From Chthoniobacteraceae bacterium (GTDB lineage Bacteria > Verrucomicrobiota > Verrucomicrobiia > Chthoniobacterales > Chthoniobacteraceae): a stretch of 64,000 bases of DNA. Location of the stretch: assembly GCA_028293625.1 (NCBI GenBank), contig JAQGOL010000035.1, positions 62,001 through 126,000 on the forward strand, read 5' to 3'. Shown piece after piece: positions 27,696 to 35,872 of the stretch (within the stretch, counting starts at the first letter, position 1; every line of letters begins with the position of its first letter). The notes below the pieces were generated by a model. It was not told the DNA's origin. It saw only the letters and a list, made by a program, of their open reading frames with translations, and did not search any database. A program made the translations under genes and the position numbers.

Positions 27696-28172
27696 CTACT
27701 TCTTTTTCTCGAACAACGCCTGTACGTCGGTTGGATTCAGGTCGCTGAGATCGAACCCATTATCGCCACGCTGGGTGGCAAGGAGTATGCGCCCGGCGAT
27801 TCCTTTGACCGTGGGGCCGGCGTAATACTTCATTGAACCGACCGTTAAGTGGGTGGGAAAAACGATAACCAGCAGGGAGTTCTCGTCGATGTTCATCATC
27901 AACGTGCTGTATTTTTCTCCCTGCTGATACATGCTCGTAAAATTGCTCTCATTTACGAGACTCGCCATGAACTGGACGGCGTTATAGGCGTTGGATCCCA
28001 GCGTCGCGAAGGTGGTCGTGTCGACTTGTCCGGGATTGCCGCACTGATGGATAAGGTAACCGGCTTTTTCCACCAACAACGCGATATTGGCCTCGCTCTT
28101 GCGCAAGAGCTCGAGCAACACCAAATCCAGGTAATCGAGGTCTTCTTTGTTGAGCGAAGGAAACTGGCTCAT
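27696..28172 (-). CDS. Roadblock/LC7 (MglB-like) protein
   Basis: The 158-residue protein has the Roadblock/LC7 pattern: an N-terminal helix (DLDYLDLVLLELLRKSEAN), a strand pair around IALLVEKAGYLIHQCGN, a central helix, and MMNIDENSLLVIVFP. MglB-type Roadblock proteins act as GTPase-activating or exchange partners of MglA. It lies 17 bp after the MglA-like GTPase gene on the same strand. Detailed GAP activity is inferred from context. Confidence 0.78.
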   Translation of the reverse strand: MSQFPSLNKEDLDYLDLVLLELLRKSEANIALLVEKAGYLIHQCGNPGQVDTTTFATLGSNAYNAVQFMASLVNESNFTSMYQQGEKYSTLMMNIDENSLLVIVFPTHLTVGSMKYYAGPTVKGIAGRILLATQRGDNGFDLSDLNPTDVQALFEKKK

Positions 28173-28189
28173 AGGGCTGATTGGAAAGA

Positions 28190-28804
28190 CTAACGGCGGC
28201 GTCCACCGTCATTGAGAAACTTGTGCAAAAGCATCCGGGTAATCATGTTCAAGGTCTCAAAGACGCCATCGCACTTGGAAGCAGCGGCTTCAAAGGATGG
28301 GACCTGAACTTCGCGGTTGTTAAGAAGAAAATCGAGATATTCAACAGGAGCCACATCCGGCAAGTCACGCTTGTTGTACTGCATGACGTAAGGAATATCG
28401 TCCAGGCTCAGATTAAGCGTTTTGAGGTTCTCCTCCAGATGCCGGAAAGTCTCAATGTTTTCCTCCATCTTTTCATACTGGGAGTCCGCCACGAAAACAA
28501 TTCCATCAACCCCGCGCAGCACGATCTGGCGGGTGGCATTGTAAATGACCTGACCGGGAACAGTAAAGAGGGCGAACTTGGTCTTAAATCCTTTGATCGC
28601 AACGGTTTCCAGGGGGAAAAAGTCGAAGAACAAAGTCCGGTCGCTGCTGGTGGCCAGCGAGGTCATCTTCCCTTTCGCCTCGGGATTGGGCACCTGCACG
28701 TTACTGTGGACCTGTTCAAGGTTGGTGGTTTTACCGCTCTTGGCTGGACCGTAGTATACGATCTTTACCTGCAGTTCCTTGGTGGCCTGATTGATAATAG
28801 CCAT
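28190..28804 (-). CDS. MglA-like small Ras-family GTPase
   Basis: The 204-residue protein is a clear MglA-type GTPase: P-loop GPAKSGKT at residues 19-26, a TVPGQVIYNATRQIVL switch II region, GVDGIVFVADSQ, and the QYNKRDLP G4 motif. MglA family GTPases set cell polarity and motility direction in myxobacteria and act as polarity regulators elsewhere. The gene sits between two Roadblock-containing genes, its expected regulators, with 8 and 17 bp gaps. No motility genes occur in the window, so the output of the switch is unknown. Confidence 0.9.
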   Translation of the reverse strand: MAIINQATKELQVKIVYYGPAKSGKTTNLEQVHSNVQVPNPEAKGKMTSLATSSDRTLFFDFFPLETVAIKGFKTKFALFTVPGQVIYNATRQIVLRGVDGIVFVADSQYEKMEENIETFRHLEENLKTLNLSLDDIPYVMQYNKRDLPDVAPVEYLDFLLNNREVQVPSFEAAASKCDGVFETLNMITRMLLHKFLNDGGRRR

Positions 28805-28812
28805 GAGTATTC

Positions 28813-30918
28813 TTATTTTTGGGTCTGAAGCGCTAACTCCTCGGCGATAAGCTCAAGCTCTCGTCGCGGCAGGTTTTGCCCGGGTTTGCCGAGTACCGCA
28901 AAGAAAACCACTCCAAGTCGGAAAACTTGGAACTCCGCGCCGTTGGTACGCATGAGCAGATCGTCGACCGCGCCAAGTTTCATTTCATCGGAGTATTGAT
29001 TAAGACGGCTGAAGATCTGCGGGAGAAACGCGGCCACATCTTCACCCTTCATTGTATCGGGCAATGATTCAGCTACGACGAGACCTTCCTGAAGCGAAAC
29101 AAGCGCTCCATCGAACTGAGGCATCTTGCAGATGTTGGTCACAATCTCCGCGGGCGACCAATCCGTTTTGCCGGGCAGGCTGAAAATATCGCCCAAGGTC
29201 CGCGCATTCGGCGCCGTAATGGCGGCCTCAGCGGACGGCTCCTCCACGAGGGCCGCTTCCGGCACCGTCTCAACGACAGATTCCGGTTCCACGGAAGCCC
29301 CATCACCCGACTCATTGGGGACAGGTAATTTATCCGCTTCGGGGAGCAACTCCGAAGCGAGGGGCTCATCGCCCGGTTCCTTTTCAACGGCGGACTCCTC
29401 GAGAACGGATTCGACCACCGGTTCCACGGGAACCCCATCACCGGATTCCTCGGGGACAGGTACTTTGTCCAAGGCGCCATCACCGGATTCTGCGGCGGCC
29501 GGCGGCGCTTGGGAGTCCTCTGATAGCTCTTCCACTTCGGCCGGTTTTTCGTCCGAAAGATTCTCCGTTTCACCAACGGGTGCCGGCTCCGGGTTAGCAG
29601 CTGGCTCTTCTACTTCAGTCTCCACCGCTGCCTCAGGCGTGGAATCTGATTCCTCATCACGCTTTGGTGCGGGCTCTTCATTTGCCGGCGACTCCGCATC
29701 AGGCTCTTCGCGCGAGTCAGCAATTGCCAGGTCGTTTGATTCGACTTCGGATTCGTCAATGGCAGCCGGCACTTCGACAGGCTCGGATTCCGGTTCGGGA
29801 ACGGGTTCCGGCGCAAGCTTCAGGGGAGGCTCAGGTTCCGGCACGGGAATTTCAGGCTCGGCAGCGTGTTTGCGCGTCAGCCCTTCAAAAAGCGCGGGAA
29901 TCTCGTCGGTGACCGTCACCTTTTTGCGGGAGGAAGGTCCCGTGCTTGACTTCAAAAATGCCGGGGCAACAACGCGCAGGGGCAATCGAATTTCCAACGA
30001 CTCCGAGAGCAACGAGAGATCGAGCATTGCCGGCGAGATCCAGCTGCGGATCTGGCCCCAGGTAAACGAGACGCGTCCTTTAGCGAGTCCCGCGGAAACT
30101 TCCGCCAGGGGGAGCGAAACCATGGCTCCCGGTTTTGAGGGAAGTTCATTTTTCACTTCCGCCGGCCACTCCGCGGAAATATCAGCCAAAGCGAGCATCA
30201 GGGCATTGCCAGCCTGCGGTTTTGCCATGCTTACCTGCGGACGTTTTTGAACAGCCGGGGCAGGGGTTCCAAATCCCGGCGGTGGCGGCACGACCCGCAT
30301 CGGTTCTGAAGCAGCGGGGCGTTCAACGGGAATCATCGGCACTGCTTGCACCGGTTCGGGAGCCAGCGCGGGCGGCGCGGCTGGAAAAACAAGGGGATCG
30401 GAAGCCACCGGAGGGGCGGATTCGGCTGGCGCGGCGGCGGTTCCCACCGGAGCCACCATAAAAGGATTGGTCGGATCGCCAAAAACATCGATCCCATCAT
30501 CCTCGGCCAGAGCGTTCATGCGCTGGTCGTCGCGGCGTTTGAGCAGTTCCGGTTTGACTCGTTTGAAAATTTCTCCAAGCGGCACTTCCACCAGACGTTT
30601 TTCCTCCATGCGTGGAGCGCTGAATGTACCGGAAGGCGCCTGCCGGTAAATACTCGCCAGCGACATCTTCACCGAGCCACTCGGAAGCTGCTTTAAGATC
30701 GTCGAAAGAGGCAGTGCCACCATGACGGAAGCTTCAGGCTGTTTCACGATGCTTTCCTTAAGATCAGCGGGAAAACGGTTCAGGATCGCTGCCAGGGAAA
30801 GGGAAGCAGTTTCCACCTTCACGACAGGAGAAGCCAACTCCGGTACGGCGCGCTGAACCGGGACAGGCGCGGCGGCCGGGGACGACTTGCGGAAGAGTTT
30901 TTGGAAAAACTTGATCAT
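28813..30918 (-). CDS. Large acidic repeat protein with C-terminal Roadblock/LC7-like domain
   Basis: From MIKFFQKLF the product has 701 residues; an upstream in-frame start at 31002 is possible. The N-terminal third repeats a pattern of the form V-x-L-P-L-x-x-I-x-x-x-L-P followed by a second strand, at least five times. The middle 250 residues are disordered, Glu/Pro/Ser-rich and contain near-duplicate ESGDG-containing blocks. The last 110 residues (DGALVSLQEGLVVAESLP to LGVVFFAVLGKPGQNLP) fit a Roadblock domain. It probably docks to the downstream MglA-like GTPase. No known full-length family was recognised. Confidence 0.75.
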   Translation of the reverse strand: MIKFFQKLFRKSSPAAAPVPVQRAVPELASPVVKVETASLSLAAILNRFPADLKESIVKQPEASVMVALPLSTILKQLPSGSVKMSLASIYRQAPSGTFSAPRMEEKRLVEVPLGEIFKRVKPELLKRRDDQRMNALAEDDGIDVFGDPTNPFMVAPVGTAAAPAESAPPVASDPLVFPAAPPALAPEPVQAVPMIPVERPAASEPMRVVPPPPGFGTPAPAVQKRPQVSMAKPQAGNALMLALADISAEWPAEVKNELPSKPGAMVSLPLAEVSAGLAKGRVSFTWGQIRSWISPAMLDLSLLSESLEIRLPLRVVAPAFLKSSTGPSSRKKVTVTDEIPALFEGLTRKHAAEPEIPVPEPEPPLKLAPEPVPEPESEPVEVPAAIDESEVESNDLAIADSREEPDAESPANEEPAPKRDEESDSTPEAAVETEVEEPAANPEPAPVGETENLSDEKPAEVEELSEDSQAPPAAAESGDGALDKVPVPEESGDGVPVEPVVESVLEESAVEKEPGDEPLASELLPEADKLPVPNESGDGASVEPESVVETVPEAALVEEPSAEAAITAPNARTLGDIFSLPGKTDWSPAEIVTNICKMPQFDGALVSLQEGLVVAESLPDTMKGEDVAAFLPQIFSRLNQYSDEMKLGAVDDLLMRTNGAEFQVFRLGVVFFAVLGKPGQNLPRRELELIAEELALQTQK

Positions 30919-31104
30919 GCGGGCGGGAGACTCGCAAACCTGCCTGAGCAAACGCGATGCCATTTCGCGGAAAGTGTATAATTCTCTCTTGTCGCGTTGC
31001 ATTGCTGGCCTGCCTCATGCTTACCAAGCGTACCTCGATGTCTCTTTTTTTCCGCCTCGCCGTTTTCCCCCACGCGCCGATACGCTGATTTCTTCTCATT
31101 TCCC

Positions 31105-32151
31105 ATGGCTGCACGTCAAAAAATTCTCATTCTCGACGACGAACACGATATTCTGGAGATCTACCAGGAGATCCTGGCCCGGCTGCCCAGCGCGCCCGAG
31201 ATCCATACCGCCGACAACGGTGCGCGCGCCATTGCCCTTCTTGAAAGTGCCGCCTTCAATTTGTTGCTCATCGATTTGCGCATGCCGCAGATGGATGGAT
31301 TTCAGGTGCTTGTGCTTGTAAGACGCAAATTCCCATCTTTGCGAGTCATCGTCATGACAGCCGGCGAGGACGAACAGTTTCGCGCCCGCGCGTACGCCAT
31401 GGGAATCGACCTTTACATGGAAAAGCCGAAGACCGGCAAAGAGATCATCAACTTTGTCGACTGCATCGAGTCGCTTCTGGAACGGGAAGACCGGGGCGGT
31501 TTTCGCGGGGTCCAAAGCAAGACCCTCGTTGATATCGTCCAGCTTGAATGCTTTACGCAAAGCTCCGCGATTTTGAAAGTCACCACCTCCGTTGGCGAAG
31601 GCCGGATCTGGCTGCAGCGCGGTGAAATCATCGATGCCTCAACGGGCGATATGACAGGCCGCGAGGCGTTCCTGGAGATGATGCGCTGGAAAGCTGGCAA
31701 CTTCGAGCTTCTCGCCTCCGATCTGCCGCGGCCCCGCACCATCTTCAGTTCTTACGAGAGTCTGCTGATGGAAACCGCCCAGACCCTTGATGAGACCGCC
31801 GCCGTCACTCCTTCGCTCGAAGAGGCCGGTCTTGGAGCATTCGGCCGCTTTAAAGGTGTGCAATTTGCCGTTTCCGTCCAGACAACGGATAAAAACAAGT
31901 TCGACCAGTGGGGCATGGAAAATCCCGAGCAAATGGCCTCGTGGATTCATGAAACTTCTAAAAATTTGCGGAACCTTGGTGATAAACTCGTTGCCGGCCA
32001 GCTCGAACGATTTGAAGGGCTCGGCCCGCAACGCCATATCGCCGTTCTCTCCGGCGACGAACAATCACTCGGAATTGGATTCACCCGCTCAGCCGTCCTG
32101 CCGCATATTCGCGAAACCATGAAACAGATTGAGTCCAAATGGCTATCATGA
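31105..32151 (+). CDS. Response regulator with receiver, DUF4388 (PATAN) and C-terminal Roadblock-like region
   Basis: The 348-residue protein begins with a receiver domain (ILILDDEHDILEIYQEIL, phospho-acceptor in LLIDLRMPQMDGF, lysine in MEKPKTGKE). A DUF4388/PATAN domain follows from about residue 140 (LVDIVQLECF, GRIWLQRGEIIDAS, GREAFLEMMRWKAGNFEL). The C-terminal 110 residues (GVQFAVSVQTTDKNK onward) look like another Roadblock fold. Start is the ATG after a pyrimidine-rich leader; the upstream frame lacks homology. It is divergent from the GTPase operon and overlaps the next gene. Confidence 0.85.
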   Translation: MAARQKILILDDEHDILEIYQEILARLPSAPEIHTADNGARAIALLESAAFNLLLIDLRMPQMDGFQVLVLVRRKFPSLRVIVMTAGEDEQFRARAYAMGIDLYMEKPKTGKEIINFVDCIESLLEREDRGGFRGVQSKTLVDIVQLECFTQSSAILKVTTSVGEGRIWLQRGEIIDASTGDMTGREAFLEMMRWKAGNFELLASDLPRPRTIFSSYESLLMETAQTLDETAAVTPSLEEAGLGAFGRFKGVQFAVSVQTTDKNKFDQWGMENPEQMASWIHETSKNLRNLGDKLVAGQLERFEGLGPQRHIAVLSGDEQSLGIGFTRSAVLPHIRETMKQIESKWLS

Positions 32152-32855
32152 GGTCCTCGGCACGTGCGCAAAAGCCGTTGCGCCCTGAGCTGCTCCCCTC
32201 GGGTTGCGTAAGTTTTCATCGAGGCGGCGGCATTGTTGCCTCCACGCTTCCAAGCAGCTTTCCTCCGGCTCTTGTAATCGAAATCGGCCGTGTCGTCATG
32301 GACGCCTTTCAGCGTGCATCGACGACGCATCTGCCGTTGAGCGATTTTTACATCCAATTCAGCGGCCTTAACATTACTGCCCGGGAGCTCCATGGAGGAG
32401 CGCTCGTCTTTCTCAGCCCCGCCACCCTCAATCTCGCCCGCACTTACACGCCCCCCGCCATGCATTACAAGACCCTCGAGGACTTTATCCTGCACCTTGA
32501 GAATTACATCGAGTGCTGGAAACAGTTTAACACCTACGTAAACCTCGCACGGGATAAAAAATTCTCGAGGGAAGACGAAAACCAGTTCCTTGAGGTCAAA
32601 AGCATCATCGCCCAGGGACTTGAAGCCATTTTGGCGAGCGCCGAAAAACAGGGTCCTAAAAAGGATGAAGTCAATGCGCTCTTTGCCAACGCTCCATCGC
32701 TCCGCTATTTGAGCGATATGCCCGACGCCATCCACAACGTGGAAGCGCAATGGCACAAGATCTACCTCAGTCTCCAGAGCCTTCTTGGACAACTCAAGGT
32801 CCAGGAGAGCAAACAGGAAAAGGGCGCCGGCTGGAGTCTCTTCGGCAAGAAGTAA
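32148..32855 (+). CDS. Roadblock-like N-domain protein of unknown function
   Basis: The protein has 235 residues from the ATGA overlap with the response regulator; an ATG nine bases upstream gives 238. Residues 18-100 (GCVSFHRGGGIVASTLP, FYIQFSGLNITARELHGGALVFLSPA) fit a Roadblock/LC7-like alpha-beta pattern. The remainder is helical, with EDFILHLENYIECWKQFNTYV, and ends in a basic tail. Coupling to a REC-PATAN gene suggests it takes part in the same signalling module. The Roadblock assignment is by pattern only. Confidence 0.65.
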   Translation: MRSSARAQKPLRPELLPSGCVSFHRGGGIVASTLPSSFPPALVIEIGRVVMDAFQRASTTHLPLSDFYIQFSGLNITARELHGGALVFLSPATLNLARTYTPPAMHYKTLEDFILHLENYIECWKQFNTYVNLARDKKFSREDENQFLEVKSIIAQGLEAILASAEKQGPKKDEVNALFANAPSLRYLSDMPDAIHNVEAQWHKIYLSLQSLLGQLKVQESKQEKGAGWSLFGKK

Positions 32856-32984
32856 TCGGCTCCGGGCCGGAGAGAATAATTGCCGGGGTTTCGGTCTCTG
32901 CATCCGGGCTTGCGGTTTGATCGGCGGCGCGCACAATCCGCTGCTGCTTCGAGACGCTTCCGAGGCATTGGCTTCCCCCGGCTT

Positions 32985-35861
32985 ATGCGCATTATTTTCT
33001 CCTGTTTGCTCCTCGTATTGTGCGCGGCCGAACTGACCGCGGCTGAAACCGCATTTCTGCGCGGTGTGAATCTCAACGGCCCGGCGCTCACAATCGACGG
33101 GCACGAGTGGCTTGGAGACGGGGCGCCTGGCGTGGTGATCAAAGGGAGCGCGTTTGAAAATCAGGAGGTGCCTCTGAAACCGCCGACCGACGCGGCTCGC
33201 GCCACGATGTTGCGCAGCAGCGTCTGGGGCAAAAAAGTGCAGGTCGAACTCTCCGAGGTGCCGGAAGGAGCGTATCAGCTGTTTGTTTATGTCTGGGAAG
33301 ATAACCAGAGCGAACGTTTTGATATCCTGGTTAATCAGCGCCGGGTTCTTGAAGGCTTTAATAGTGGAAACGCCGGGACATGGAAAAAGCTCGGCCCTTT
33401 TCAATGCGAGAGCATCGACTCAAAGCTCACGATTTCCGCTCAGGGTGGTGACGCGAATTTTTCCGGGATCGAGGTCTGGAGAGGCAGCGGTCCCATTCCC
33501 GACAACAAACCTTTGCTGTTTGCAACCGCGCCGACCACGGAGCAGCTCGCGTTTTTTGAAAACAAAATCCGTCCCGTGCTTGTGGAGCGCTGTTATGAGT
33601 GTCACAGCGTAAAAGCTGAGAAAATCAAGGGCGGCCTCCTGCTTGACTCGCGCGCGGGCTTGCTCAAGGGAGGCGATACCGGAGCCGCCATCACGCCAGG
33701 GGATCCGTCGGCGAGCTTGCTGATCGGGGCGGTGCGGCATACCGACAAAGAGCTGGCCATGCCTCCCAGGAAAAAACTGCCGGCTGAACAAATCGCCGCG
33801 CTTGAAGAATGGGTGAAGATGGGCGCTCCCGATCCCCGCGGTGAGGATACGGTCGCGGCGGTGCCTGCTAAAAACGCCATTAACTGGGAGAAGGCGCGCG
33901 AATGGTGGTCGTTGCGCCCGCTTGTTTCCCCCGAACCACCGCAGGTACGCGATCAAACGTGGCCCGCAAACGAGATCGACCGGTTTATCCTTGCCCGCAT
34001 TGAGCAGGCGGAACTCAAACCGGCAGGCAACGCCGGGATGCGCGCCTTTATCCGGCGCGCGACTTACGACCTGATCGGCCTGCCGCCGGCGCCCGGGGAG
34101 GTGGAGGCGTTTGTTGTTGAAGCCAGCGGGCATGAAGATTTGGCGATCAGCCATCTGATTGATCGGCTCCTGGCTTCTCCACAATACGGCGAACGCTGGG
34201 GCCGTTACTGGCTCGATGTGGTGCGTTACGCAGATACCGCGGGCGACAACTCCGATTTTCCAATCCCGCAAATGCATCGTTACCGCGATTGGGTAATCGC
34301 GGCCTTTAATCGCGACCTTCCTTACGATGAGTTCACCCGGATGCAAATCGCCGGTGACCTGATGCCGGGCTTGAATGAAGCCGAAACCCGCGAGCGCTTG
34401 ATCGCGACAGGTTATCTGGCCAATGCGCGCCGTTTTGGTTCCCGCGTCGACGATTACCCACAGCATCTCACGATCGAAGATACAATCGACAACCTGGGCC
34501 GCGCGTTTCTCGGCCTCACTGTAAACTGCGCGCGCTGCCACGATCATAAATTCGACCCGATCAGCACCCGGGATTATTATGCGCTCTACGGCATTTTTAA
34601 TAGCACGCGTTATCCGTGGCCGGGGATCGAGCTCGAACAAAAGCAGCGCGACCTGATACCGCTTGCCTCGCCTGAGACGGTCGCCGTTTTTCAAAAGGAA
34701 AAGGCCGAAAAACAGATGGCTCGTGATGCCGAGGTAAAGCGTTTGGAAAAGGAGCTCAAGGAGGCGCAAAACGACGCGAAAAAGCCGCTTGAGGATCAGC
34801 TCAAAAAAGCAAAGGAAGCTGCTCAGATCCTTCCGCCCTACGAGATGGCTTACGCCGTTGCCGAGGCCGCCAAACGCGAAGACGCGCCAGTTCAGCAAAA
34901 GGGTGATCCGGCAAAACCCGGTCCGATCGAAAAGAGGCATTTTCTCACGGTATTCGGCGGGGCAGGGTTGGCGCCGGAGGAGAAATCGAGCGGCCGTTTG
35001 CAGCTGGCGGAATGGATCTTAAGCAATCCACTTCCGGCGCGTGTGATGGCCAACCGGATCTGGCTGCATCATTTTGGCAAGGGGCTGGTCCCGACACCGA
35101 ATGACTTTGGCAAGCAAGGCAAGCCGCCAACGCATCCCGAGTTGCTCGATTGGCTGGCATCGCGATTGGTTTCAGAAGGGTGGTCAATCAAACAAATGCA
35201 CCGGATCATCATGCTCTCGCACACGTATCGGCTTGCCGGCGCGCGCGATGCCGAGGCGCTGGAGCGCGATCCGAACAATGAGCTGCTTGCCGCCTTCCCG
35301 AGGCTGCGTCTTGATGCCGAAGCGCTCCGCGACACGCTCCTCGCACTCGGCGGCACCCTCGATCCGGCGCCAGGCGGCGCCCATCCTTTCCCGCCGCAAA
35401 CGGAATGGAAATTTACCCAGCACAACCCATTCAAGGCCGTCTACGAGACCAACAAGCGCAGTGTTTATCTGATGACACAGCGCATCCAGCGGCACCCGTA
35501 TCTGGCGATTTTTGATGGGGCAGATCCTTCCGTCAGCACCCCGCAACGCGCCGCGAGCACCACACCGCTTCAGGCGCTCTATCTGTTGAACGATCCTTTA
35601 GTCCATGAACAATCGCGCCGGTTCGCCACGCGCCTTCTCGCGGAGGGCAACGACGATGAGGCACGTTTGCAACTCGCTTACGCACTTGCGTTTGCCCGTC
35701 CCGCCGATGCCAGTGAACTTGAGCAGGCGCTCGGATTCCTGACCACAGCGCGTGCCCGCCTCAGCGCTACCGGAACTGCGGATTCCAAGCTCGATGCGGA
35801 AGCCTGGCAGGCTCTCGTCCGGGTCCTGTTTCGCCTGAATGAATTCGTTTACCTCGAATAA
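32985..35861 (+). CDS. PSD1 cytochrome c / DUF1549 / DUF1553 protein
   Basis: The 958-residue exported protein has a signal peptide (MRIIFSCLLLVLCAAELTAA), a malectin-like carbohydrate-binding domain, and a planctomycete-type cytochrome c domain with the haem motif CYECH at residues 203-207. DUF1549 (FILARIEQAELKPAGN, YGERWGRYWLDVVRYADT) and, after a Lys/Glu/Ala coiled segment, DUF1553 (WLHHFGKGLVPTPNDFGKQGKPPTHPELLDWLA region) follow. These proteins pair with DUF1501 proteins, as here, 11 bp downstream. They are thought to act in polysaccharide metabolism outside the inner membrane. The upstream extension to 32880 lacks a signal peptide. Confidence 0.93.
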   Translation: MRIIFSCLLLVLCAAELTAAETAFLRGVNLNGPALTIDGHEWLGDGAPGVVIKGSAFENQEVPLKPPTDAARATMLRSSVWGKKVQVELSEVPEGAYQLFVYVWEDNQSERFDILVNQRRVLEGFNSGNAGTWKKLGPFQCESIDSKLTISAQGGDANFSGIEVWRGSGPIPDNKPLLFATAPTTEQLAFFENKIRPVLVERCYECHSVKAEKIKGGLLLDSRAGLLKGGDTGAAITPGDPSASLLIGAVRHTDKELAMPPRKKLPAEQIAALEEWVKMGAPDPRGEDTVAAVPAKNAINWEKAREWWSLRPLVSPEPPQVRDQTWPANEIDRFILARIEQAELKPAGNAGMRAFIRRATYDLIGLPPAPGEVEAFVVEASGHEDLAISHLIDRLLASPQYGERWGRYWLDVVRYADTAGDNSDFPIPQMHRYRDWVIAAFNRDLPYDEFTRMQIAGDLMPGLNEAETRERLIATGYLANARRFGSRVDDYPQHLTIEDTIDNLGRAFLGLTVNCARCHDHKFDPISTRDYYALYGIFNSTRYPWPGIELEQKQRDLIPLASPETVAVFQKEKAEKQMARDAEVKRLEKELKEAQNDAKKPLEDQLKKAKEAAQILPPYEMAYAVAEAAKREDAPVQQKGDPAKPGPIEKRHFLTVFGGAGLAPEEKSSGRLQLAEWILSNPLPARVMANRIWLHHFGKGLVPTPNDFGKQGKPPTHPELLDWLASRLVSEGWSIKQMHRIIMLSHTYRLAGARDAEALERDPNNELLAAFPRLRLDAEALRDTLLALGGTLDPAPGGAHPFPPQTEWKFTQHNPFKAVYETNKRSVYLMTQRIQRHPYLAIFDGADPSVSTPQRAASTTPLQALYLLNDPLVHEQSRRFATRLLAEGNDDEARLQLAYALAFARPADASELEQALGFLTTARARLSATGTADSKLDAEAWQALVRVLFRLNEFVYLE

Positions 35862-35872
35862 ATCGCCCTCCC

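Noticed and set aside
29126-30250. 374-codon Ser/Gly/Thr-rich plus-strand frame
   Set aside because: It is the complement of the Glu/Pro/Ser-rich repeat region of the Roadblock protein; the low complexity is explained by that.
33420-34940. 506-codon minus-strand frame opposite the PSD1 gene
   Set aside because: The PSD1/DUF1549 domains on the plus strand explain the sequence.
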